A stretch of 64,000 nucleotides of DNA, taken from assembly GCA_902729315.2 (NCBI GenBank), contig LR746266.1, forward strand, positions 4,350,759 to 4,414,758, in the 5' to 3' direction. Origin of the DNA: Spirodela intermedia (lineage: Eukaryota > Streptophyta > Magnoliopsida > Alismatales > Araceae). Made by a program: the position numbers and the translations under genes. The notes beneath the pieces are model-generated. The model was given only the letters and a program-made list of their open reading frames with translations. It was not told the DNA's origin and did not search any database. Positions 53,901 to 64,000 of this stretch are shown here, in pieces (position 1 is the stretch's first letter; every line of letters begins with the position of its first letter).

Positions 53901-56900
53901 GAGAGGTGTATAGTGTTGAATGGGAGAGCAAGAAGGTGATTGGAAAGCTTCTAGCGCACCCCGAAAAAGAGGGGGTTGTGGTGGTGGCGCTGAATAGGAG
54001 GACGACACATTTTGAGGTGTTACTTTGGAATGAATGGATGCAGTTTGTGGCAATGAAGAGGACCATGGTGAACGAGGGGTATGGTCTATTGCCCTAGTCA
54101 GTAATGGTGGAGGAGAAAGTGGTGGGGTAGACGGTGGGGTTGGGAGAGAAGATTCAACGGTGGTGCAAGTTGATGGATTGTGAGATGATGTAATACTCGA
54201 AGGAGATGTTTCTGCCTGTGCAGAAAAAGATGACAATAGAGACTCTGTATTTTTATATCCATCACTGTCTTGAGGGATTGCAGAAATGGCCAAAGCAGGC
54301 GGAGCACTATTGTATCTTGATGGAGGATGGGACGGTAAATGCACGGAAGTAGCACTGGAGCTTTTCTTTTGAGAGATCCACCTGGATACAGTCTTTGGTT
54401 TTGTTGGGTTCAAGCAGTTGCCCTGTGATTTGTCCACCTCACATGTTCGTTCGAATGAGGCTGGATATGAAGGTGGCTTATCATTGCATGCGATTGGCTT
54501 CTTCAATGTAAGGTGACCTGAAGTCTGTATAAGATCACCAGATAGTAAGGGGATCCATAGATTTTTCGATTCAACAGACCGGATGTTCTGTTCTGTGCCA
54601 ATATTGAAGTCAGCGTATTGTATCTTGCCCATCGCTGCATCTCCCAGTGCTTCAGCAACAAATTCATCACTCCTGGCCTCTTGAGGAACAAAATTACTCG
54701 CATTGCGAATCATCATCCTGTCTTCTGATTCATATGATGGAAATAAGAGCTCTTCATTGTTGGTACCAACATCTACGCTCTCAATGGCCACGGTCTCGAC
54801 TCTGGGTTTCACTTCACCTGCAAGACCACAATTGTCTACGTTGTTACTAACCTGTATTTCACTTCCAGTTTTGGATGACATTTTCTCTTCATCATTTCCA
54901 AAGCTGTCAATAACTAATCTGCGGCTCATGTGAGATGTGAGAAGTGGGATCTCTTGCGTTTGAATCTCCCCGCTTGGACCATTTTCCTTTTGGCTGACAG
55001 GATTAACAATGACATGCTCAGCATTTCTCATTAGCTTGCTCTTTAGTTCATCTTTCATGACTGGAATGCCTTCTTCTCGATCTATATCCCTGAATGGACT
55101 CACCATCTGAGCAATGTGGAAGTCAGATTCCCTCTTTGCTTCCTCCCAGTCTGCATTACTAAAAATTTCTTCAGCTTCAAAGAACTCCTCTCCAGAAGCA
55201 CCTTCTATCTCATCCTCATCTTCGGCTGCATCTTCCATGGGCAATTCAGATCCAACAGAATCCGAGTCCGAAAATTGTACCTGAATTCAGACATGTATGT
55301 GTCTTCATCTCAAATCATATAATTACGTCAGAGTAAAGAAAATACAAGTACCTACCTCCGCTTTGAAGTCTTTTGGGAATTGATCCTTGGAATTCCGGAC
55401 TACATCAATTTCATCACGGTTCAGTATCAATATGTTACCTTGAATGAATGCTGTGTTAAACATGACCCGGAGCATCATTTCCTCGTGCTGTTGGTCCCCA
55501 CACAGATATAGGCATTCAAGAACTACATCCCCCTGGACACGGCAATGGACATTCACCTTTACAGGTGAACCACCCGCCTGCAGCAACCGAATTTATCAAC
55601 GGGAATTCACGAGCCAACCTGAAGAAAAAAGCATGTACTTCCAAGAAGAAAGAGGATCACCTGTCCATGGTCCCGGCCATGTTTCTTAGTCTTTCCTGAC
55701 GAAAAAAGAACTTTAGTGGTTCTCTCCCCAGGGGTCAGGGGATCTTGACCACGAACACGAATTATTGGCCTGAAACCCCCTTGGCCGTTGAAATTGGGAA
55801 GGGATGAAAGAATTAGACAATCCAGGGTCAAGCATGCATCTAAAGGTGACCAATCTGAATCAGAACCCCTTCTGGAAATGTACTGAAGATATCTCAGTTG
55901 AGAAGGTTGATGGTTTAGAGAAGAGAAAAAGGATTCCCTAGGGGATTGCTTGTACACCATCTCCAAAGTTTTCTGCTCCCCTGTATACTGTTTTCGGTAA
56001 AGTAGAAGCCCTGCAAGCATAAATGCAAGCACAGGCCAACCTCCTCTCTCACAATGCATCAACAATATATTCTGCTGCCCTTCCAATGATAGCCAACTCT
56101 CACTTGACTTCAAGAAGCGGTGGATCATCTCCAACGGGAGCAAGGGACAGCCTTCATAATCCTGAGGGTAATCCATGACATTCAGATCACAGTTTGATAA
56201 TATGTCAGAAGTCTGACTCCTCTTAGCTCTTTCTGTGAAGTTGAAAACCATGTACGAAGCCTCGGGAAAATAAACTTGCAGCTGTTCCATGATGCCGCTT
56301 ATGTATTCCTTGTATTCATGTTCCCCGAGTGTATCAGCAGCGAAGCAACAATCAAACACTGTGCCATGCATGAACACGAGCATTCACAAGAGATTAGAAT
56401 TTTGAAAGGAATTGATGCTAAAGGAAACAGCACTTGATTCAGCGGCATGAGATAAAGCAGAGAAAAATCTAAAATCCCCTATGTTCAGCCACACTTGATA
56501 AAGACGGGTGAAAAAATTCTTGGAGGTTGCCCGGAGCCATTTCCCTTCTAGCAATTATCAGAATCAACACCCATAATTTGGTGGAAAAATAAAATGATGT
56601 ATCACCGAAATAATGTGATGAGTACAAAATATCGCAATGACCAAAAATATTCTGCGTTTTCATCAACAGATTTCTTCAAATGGATGAAGGCATGAAACAG
56701 ATAATTGATTGAGGAGTGAGAGCGTCGATTAGAAATAACAAAATTGACGCCCATTTCTATCCCTCCAGACGTCAGATGAGCACCGTTCCTCGATCGTAGG
56801 CTACAGAAGCTAAGAGTCTCTTTTAGAGAAATGAAGCCATCGGACACGACTTCCCCTTCTAGTCAAGAAGTTAGACACTAGAAAATTCCACGCTGCTCCG

Positions 56901-57057
56901 CTAAGAATCACGGGCTATGAGCATAATTTCGTTCCCGTTGAAGGATTCCGGGACACAACAGGACACTCAGGGTGAAAGCATTACCATATACCCTCTCAGA
57001 GATCTCCAGGAGCCGATCTGGCGGCTTCCGGTAGAAGAGTCTTCTGAACAGCGCCAT
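35922..57057 (-). CDS. Class II formin: PTEN-like domain, giant FH1, FH2 (one coding-frame break)
   Basis: An actin nucleator and elongator. Exons (minus): 56985-57057 (start, MALFRRLFYRKPPDRLLEIS), 55661-56358, 55356-55577, 51189-55280, 50796-50928, 49635-49706, 47456-47554, 47259-47300, 46021-46101, 45894-45944, 45726-45807, 44658-44752, 41673-41744, 41475-41591, 40314-40382, 40161-40227 and 35922-36082 (stop). Residues 1-331 form the PTEN-like/C2 module that in class II formins binds phosphoinositides; its P-loop reads HCERGGWP, with Pro where the catalytic Arg should be, so it should not be an active phosphatase. Residues about 705-1650 are a Pro-rich FH1. FH2 starts KPLHWVKV and contains GNTLNQGTARGAAIGFRLDS, MTLMHYLCK and YFGEDPARCPFEQ. 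The tail is Lys-rich. Exon 4 changes frame near 52750 (14 bp missing from one repeat); without that gap the length would be 2079 residues. Confidence 0.93.
36738..37169 (+). repeat. Tandem duplication of about 228 bp within the formin intron
   Basis: Copy 1 begins at 36738 and copy 2 at 36966, each with cattcatgagaggacagtag followed by cgggcttatgactca. Both continue through agatacctcaggat, cctattcatgttgaggatg, gttgaagttacatttcc and ggatcaagct with scattered substitutions and small indels. One frame reads text resembling the acidic linker between integrase and reverse transcriptase of copia elements, so the unit may derive from the same retroelement as the neighbouring pol fragments. That last step is inference. 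Confidence 0.75.
37640..38040 (-). mobile_element. Degenerate Ty1/copia integrase fragment
   Basis: Read leftward, this carries copia-type pol text: a pre-integrase zinc-finger remnant (DYCVFEK), HITQGNLYFIHSD, then FINDYCRKT, stop, VFVWKNKHEVLKHFKQ, and KIKTLRMDYGLAF in place of the family's KxxRTDNGxEF. Several stop codons and lost catalytic-region residues show a long-dead copy. No LTRs were found. It lies in the same orientation as the formin transcript. Confidence 0.8.
38205..38420 (+). mobile_element. Degenerate Ty1/copia integrase C-terminal fragment, opposite strand
   Basis: On the plus strand, text such as NVDEGNLLSKAKKSIFLKD followed by RANPESTKVMIVCDATFNEP matches the conserved copia integrase tail (pattern: K L .. 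K A K K C I F L G Y; S R D V x F D E). The orientation is opposite to the integrase core at 37640-38040, so the pieces either come from two insertions or were inverted after insertion. It is not intact and has no coding capacity of its own. Confidence 0.75.
41745..44657 (-). other. Formin intron, no gene seen
   Basis: An intron of about 2.9 kb between the exons beginning GAAIGFRLDS and VLASRSPNLL. It is AT-rich, with a slightly less AT-rich block at about 43560-44170 that may be an old insertion. No coding domain was recognised on either strand. Confidence 0.7.
47555..49634 (-). other. Formin intron, no gene seen
   Basis: About 2.1 kb of AT-rich intron between the exon ending MPFTDMM and the exon beginning GAALALDDS. 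No recognisable coding or mobile sequence was seen. Confidence 0.7.
50402..50417. repeat. (TA)n microsatellite
   Basis: Short TA dinucleotide run in the formin intron between the exons at 49635-49706 and 50796-50928; a similar shorter run occurs near 50625-50635. Confidence 0.9.
52150..53095 (-). repeat. 57-bp coding minisatellite in formin FH1
   Basis: About 17 head-to-tail copies of a unit encoding a Pro run followed by RGIGAPPPP. The marker ccaatccct recurs mostly at 57-bp spacing (19 codons), with shorter 24-bp and 36-bp units around 52600-52715 and a longer 63-bp unit near 52480. Related but more diverged Pro/Gly units continue on both sides (51780-52150 and 53095-53660). Each Pro run could offer a profilin-actin or SH3/WW binding site. 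The unit break at about 52750 shifts the reading frame. Confidence 0.95.
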
Positions 57058-59731
57058 TCGCAGGCTCCCCTGCCGACGCCGTCCCTCCCCCCACCCGACG
57101 ACGTCCTCGCGGCACAGAGCCAATCGATAATATGAAAATCAAAACGGATATCCCACGGTGAAGAGGCAGAAGCCGGCGACACCAGATGATCCAGCGACCC
57201 CGCAATCGACAACCACGGGAACGAATTTTGCCTCGCACTTTTCGCTCCTCCCCCAGACCCTCCTTCCCCCTTTCCCCTTTTCGTTTTCCTCTGTTAAGGG
57301 GGGCGTTGGGGGAGAAACGGGGGGAAGAAGGCGACCGAGAGGGAGGAGGCTCGTAGCCGGGGTGGACTGGCGGGAGAGAAGGGCTTGGACCAGCAACTCG
57401 ATGGGAGGCGACGACGACGCTGGCTGCCTGGCTCGGCGCCAGAACGGAGCCACGTGGCTTCGACCTAAGAGAGAGACACACACACGCTGGCGAGAACGGC
57501 CGTATATTTAAATAATATAATATAAATTTATTAATTCTCCGTTACCTCTTCCAACACGATAGATGAAGAGATAAGAGCACTGCCATTAGGATAAAATTAT
57601 AAATTTCTGCTTAATATCGCTAAACAAAAAAAAAATCATGGTAATCTCCGGGGACGAGCCACCCGGTTCGTGGGTGCAGCTACCTAACCTCCTCGCATCA
57701 GCGCTCATTACCCCACCGTCCAGTCCTCTAAGCCAGCCAGCTAGCTACTCCGGGAGGGGGTGTGGTGACTGCGAAGTGACGACACCGCGGGGAAGCCGGT
57801 CCGAGAACGACGGGTAATGCTGGTGCAGCGGGGACCCCGCCTGGTGCGGATTTTAGCATTTAAAAAAAAATCCATTATTTGAAAAAAAAAATCTACCACG
57901 AAATTGGCTTCGATGTACCGCCGAGGGTTTTTTTGTAAATATAGAAATTATTAAATACTAGTTAAAAAAGGCTTGAATATACGAACATTTTGCCGATTGC
58001 AACGATTCTAAATAGATATCCAAGCTTTAACGCGGTCCGTTAAGAATCGGCGGCCATCTCGGCCCACGAAAAGGTCCAGGAAGTAAATATAAGCCCACTT
58101 CATTTCGGCCCACAGGAAAGGCCTACCAGAGCGGAAAAATAAAAATTATTTAATTAATCTGATCATAGCGTCCCTTTCGACAGGGTAACCTGCCAATAGA
58201 ATTATTAGAACACCCGCCGACGCCAGTCTGCGTCGGCTGTAGGTTTGCAGCGAACGAAGAGAGACGGACAGCCGAGCAGATCACCGCCGCGGCCTTCCGA
58301 AACCACTCTGATGAAACATGAGGATGGGGAGGCGGATGTGAAGGCCAGATTTATTGCAGCAGGGTCGTCGTCAAGCCCGTTTTAATGCCATTCACTCGCT
58401 CCCCTTAACTCCGGGGAGCTTCTGCGCAGAGCAGGAGGCCGCCCCTGCTCGGCGTCGTCCTGCGTCCTGCTCTTTCGCGTTCGCTTATTGCGGCCACGTT
58501 GGCTCGTCTAGGCCGCGCGCAGAGAGGGGGGGGAGGCTGGAATCAGTGCGAAGGGCATTTTCGCCGCCACCGCGGCGCGCCGGTGCCAACGGCGTCCCTC
58601 CACCGCCGGGGAAGCCTCGAGCAGGGAATCCAATGTGTTTCGCCCTTTTGTGGAGACTGTTCGAGCGAACCTTTCAAACAGTGACCACGAATGAATGAAT
58701 GAATGACTCGGCGGGCTGTCCGCGTCCAAACTCTCCCTCTGACACCGGCCTGCGATCTCCTTGGAAATTGGGGGCAGAGAGAGCACTATTGTTAACCACG
58801 AGGGCTTCTCTTTAATTTAATCTTAACTCTGGCCGGACCCACAATAAATTCCCGGTCCAATTATTTGCACCACAAGGCAATATCTACTTCCCCACCCTCT
58901 CCGCCATTCGTCTCTCTCTCTCTCTCTCTCTCTATTCCTCGAAGGGGAGAAAGCATTATTTATACTGATGGGTCTGCAGTCACCGTCGGATCAAATCGTT
59001 GGGATCGATCACACTCCTACAAGACCAGCTGTCCAGCAACGCGCGCATATAATACGTTGGTGAGAGTCCCCACGGTACCAGAGCTTCCAAGAAGATACGC
59101 CACGAGCGAGAGATTGATGTATGTGAATATGAGAGGTCAGTGGCAACCTGTTCTGAAGTGCCGTCACACATCATTAATACGGACATGAATCCGCGGCGCT
59201 GCAGCCGGCGGGTCCTTCCCCCTGTCGGCCAGAGCAGCCGCCTCCGCCGTGTTAATGCGGGCCCGCAGGCACGTCCCGTCGCCGCCGTCGTGAGCCCGCA
59301 CAGGAAACGGACGGCAGCCCGTGCGCGCGCGCGCGCGGAAGAGGACGGCGCGGCATGCAGAAGGAGGCATTTTGGGGGGATAAATGCGCCGAGGAGAGAG
59401 TGGCCCACCGGCGACGGCGGCGGCTGATCCAGATGATCAAAGTCGCCGTGAGTACCACTGGGCTCGTCAATCGGACGGCCCGATAACGCTTGGTTGACAG
59501 TTCGTATGTCAGCCTTGTAATATTCGAGGACGTTTTTGTAATTCTGGCTGAGGAAGACGAACTCGTTCGAATGCGCGGGGAATACACATCTGGATGCGTG
59601 TCTCCGTTTAGACTCGGTCCGAGTCCTCTCTCTGTCTCGTCAAACCGAGTCGAACGATTTTTTTCCTCGTCCTATCTCCATCTCTGTAGTGATGGGTGCC
59701 GAGGGGTCTCTCGTCAACGGCGGAGAGGGGG
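57058..59731. other. Divergent intergenic region between formin and DUF1336 genes
   Basis: The two genes are transcribed away from each other. The first 450 bases are GC-rich and probably hold the formin leader and promoter. Site II-like GGCCCA motifs lie at about 58059-58065 and 58108-58114. Simple repeats: GAAT at 58689-58706, (CT)n at 58911-58933, GC dinucleotides at 59321-59338. No protein-coding gene was recognised; overlapping frames at 58354-58786 and 58980-59587 are GC-rich shadows. Confidence 0.45.
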
Positions 59732-59740
59732 TATAAAATA
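59732..59740 (+). promoter_or_regulatory. TATA box for the DUF1336 gene
   Basis: gggggTATAAAATAaggggaa is a strong TATA match. A leader of about 2.4 kb, including at least one intron, would separate it from the ATG at 62169. The absence of any other coding gene on this strand in between supports the assignment. Confidence 0.6.
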
Positions 59741-59759
59741 AGGGGAAGTGGCCCCCCCT

Positions 59760-62168
59760 CCGATTCCGGTGGGGCCGTGGTCTGCTTGGCTTCTTTCCGC
59801 CCACCCACCGCGCTTCTCCTCGTTGTCTATTCTGGTTCTTCCTATTCTTCCTCGTCTATTACCCCTCTGTTTTGCTGTCTTCCACCCTCTCCCGTCCCTC
59901 CCGCCGTCGGGAGTGTTGCAGAGGGGAGATATCTGCCGGTGATCCTCCGCTCGCCGGAAAACCGCAGTACACCCCTCTGCAACCTCGTAATAATCTGTAT
60001 AACAGGGATACCAAACGAATACATTGAGATTGTCGCAGTCTATATGTCGACGCACACGACAACCAAACTTCAGGTTAGTCTCGTTCTCCATGAATTTCGA
60101 CGAGGACGATCAATGTCGCTTGCGCATATCGTCGTGTCTGTTTTTGCAACTAATTCATCAGCAATTGGTGCGTCTGGTTTCCTATTCTTGTGTTTACCCA
60201 GCCTGCTTTGGACGGGAATCTGTTCTTTTACAGCGGAAAACTCTCTTCTTTCTTTTTTTGCAATTTTTCCTGTCAAATCGTCGGCTCACTTTTCCCGTTC
60301 TTCCTGTTTGAGTTCCTTTCTTGATGCTTTTCATGATCTCGTGAATCCCGAATTTTGCTGTGATGGGTTGGTTTAATTAAAGCTTCCGCGTTCTTCCCAC
60401 CGTAGTCCACTTTATCATAATGTATCCCCACGACTCTCTCTCTCCCTCTCTCCCTCTCTCTCTCTCTCTCTCTCCCCCTATATTAACCTTCCAGTTGTTG
60501 ATTGTGATATCCAGACGAACCTTTTTTATGTTTTGTAATTCCACTTATCTACTTCATCTTCGAGGCATTTCCATTTTCATTATTCTTCCATTTTTAATTG
60601 TAACCTTCTTCGTCCTCTTCTCTCTCCTCTCTCTCTCTCTCTCTCCCCTCCCCCCTCCCCCACTTTTCTACCTATCATCGCCTGGAAGCATCTCCCTTTT
60701 TCACCGTTTAGGAGTTCAAGATTTCCTATATAGGCCTGGTTATTCGCTGAAGATAGTAGCATAGCGCATGCATTCTTCCTGCTTCTCACGTTGCCTTCCA
60801 TTTTTTGAAAGCACGGTCCGAGGTTAATCTTACCTCCCAAAAGTTTGGATTTTCATCTCGCTAGCGGACACATTTGACCAACGAATAAGTCTTCATAAGG
60901 AAGTAGAACTTTCATAGAAATCTCTGTCGAGTATCCTCTATCGTTTTCGTCAAGTCTCATCATCCTGGTACCTCTCTCCTCTCATGTCTTATAAATTAAT
61001 TTTAGCGTTAGCCCATTCGTACTTGTCATCCTAGCGATAGTCGGATTCCTTTGCTTTTGATCGCTGTAATCAGATTGAACTTTTATGGTATTCCTTACAG
61101 TTGCTGCTTAGTAGCTTGTACGTATCTACCTCCCCACTTGTTTTGTTCGGAAAAAGCTGTTTTCAATTCTCTGAAGAAGGCAATTCAGCTCATGTAGATC
61201 TGGCTCGACTAAACTTGAACCGGGGGGACCTTGACAACGATGTGAGCCCATCAGCTGTTTCGTTCTCCAGGTGATTATCATGTGTTCCGATTATTACAGT
61301 GTTTGTTTTCCTCACCATTCTTGTTTTGTTAAGCTTTAAATATTTTCTCCATATTCACCTCAATCAATCGACCGCCACATAGAAGGGCATCTCCTCTGCG
61401 GTAATTCTTACGGTGTAGGGTTAGGAGTTTAGTGAAGCCCTCTTTATTTGGGGGCGGTTTCACCCAAAATTACGTGTTTCCTTCGGTTGTTCTATTGCAC
61501 CATTTTGCAGAAGGCATCTCAAGCACCGACATTTCTCATTCTCATTCCTTTATCTCACAGGCGACCGGTATTCTTTTTTCATGAGCAATTGAAAGAAGCA
61601 AAGTGTGTCCTTCGCTCTAAATCTCAACGCGTATCTATACTCTTAACCATTTTTTATGAGAATAAGAGTCAGGATATTTCCTTGCGTGAACTGGAGAGGC
61701 GTCATCTTGGTAAATGAGGCCCGTAAGAAGATGACTCGCGTACGCCGTAGTTAGTTTCCTCTCTCTACTATCAAGATGCCGAAGACTTTGAATTGAAATC
61801 ACCTTTTCTCTGCTGATAAAAATAATTATGGTAATACTCTTAAGCGATTGAATCCCCATGAGAAAGTGTTTGGCTAGTATCATAAAGACCAATCATCATA
61901 CGCCAGCATGGCTGAGATCTCTCTGGGGAATTTCCATCTCTACATGGCAATGCCAGGAACTTCGTTTCATTCATCATTACTGCATACTAATAGCTTTTAT
62001 CATTTGATCCAAGCTCTGTATTACCTGTGTTGGTTTTGGTAAACGTCATCTTCTATTAATGAGTAACTCGATGTAAATAACGATCTGCCGGTGTTCCTAC
62101 GGCGTCATCTTTCAGGGTTTCTTCATATCAGTACCGGCAGATCTTGTACAGGAGGTTCAGTCATCATC
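59760..62168 (+). other. Probable spliced 5' leader of the DUF1336 gene
   Basis: A pyrimidine-rich leader follows the TATA box. A plausible donor is CAG|GTTAGT (GT at 60074), and plausible acceptors are ttcag at 62115 or cggcag at 62140, leaving a short exon with the ATG. (CT)n tracts lie at 60433-60475 and about 60614-60646. The frame 59696-60376 has no recognised domain; it may be an upstream frame or chance. Confidence 0.45.
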
Positions 62169-63693
<1,525 letters not shown>

Positions 63694-64000
63694 GTAAGTT
63701 TATCTCTTTATTTCGTCTACTAGGAAGAAAGCATTGAAAATATATATTTGATTTCATTTATAATCATATCCAGAGAATTTTTTAAAACTGTTAGCTCAAA
63801 GCGTTCATTGGTGTGAAGGGAACTGACTAAGAGGTCGCTTACATAATCCTCTATCAATTATCTGGAATTTCTTCCGCTGGAAATCCGTTTTTATTTTATG
63901 GTTGTTATCCTTGGATGTACAGAAGTAGGTCTTTCGATTACATATCATAATAAGTTATTCCTTGGTCTTCAGTGTCTTCTTCTGGGTGTTTTTATTAAAC

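Overview
The window is plant nuclear DNA. It shows spliced genes with GT/AG introns, AT-rich introns around much more GC-rich exons, plant-specific families (CrRLK1L receptor kinase, class II formin with a PTEN-like domain, OSCA channel, DHHC S-acyltransferase, DUF1336 protein), TCP 'site II' GGCCCA motifs and Ty1/copia relics. The very GC-rich single-exon receptor kinase beside AT-rich neighbours would fit a monocot, probably not a grass; that placement is inference only.

Layout, left to right. 658-6185 (+): 3' part of a TPR-RING-LON protein gene whose first exon lies before the window. 7031-9595 (+): CrRLK1L receptor kinase, closest in remembered sequence to CAP1/ERULUS, with two compensating frameshifts in its extracellular domain. 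9990-10243: tandem duplication carrying poly(A)-like signals. 10785-20305 (+): ten-exon OSCA/CSC1 channel of the RXW8 type; all exon phases close to 719 codons. 20458-20850 (-): unexplained, nearly open frame. 22224-22496 (-): weak small-gene candidate. 23172-24179 and 26725-27729 (+): two diverged tandem paralogues of an uncharacterised multi-pass membrane family, with an exact 101-bp duplication containing a TATA box between them. 28375-33315 (-): nine-exon DHHC S-acyltransferase. 35922-57057 (-): seventeen-exon class II formin with a very large minisatellite-like FH1 and large introns, one holding degenerate copia fragments. 59732-64000 (+): promoter, long leader and first three coding exons of a DUF1336 gene that runs off the window.

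The genes do not form a pathway; this is an ordinary gene-dense plant segment. Several act at membranes or the cell cortex (receptor kinase, osmosensing channel, protein lipidation, actin nucleation), but nothing in the sequence shows that they are co-regulated.

The best second-look items are the formin FH1 minisatellite with a 14-bp reading-frame break, the frameshifted receptor kinase ectodomain, the duplicated core promoter, the copia debris in opposite orientations inside a formin intron, and the unexplained minus-strand frame after the channel gene. I found no convincing new biological system.
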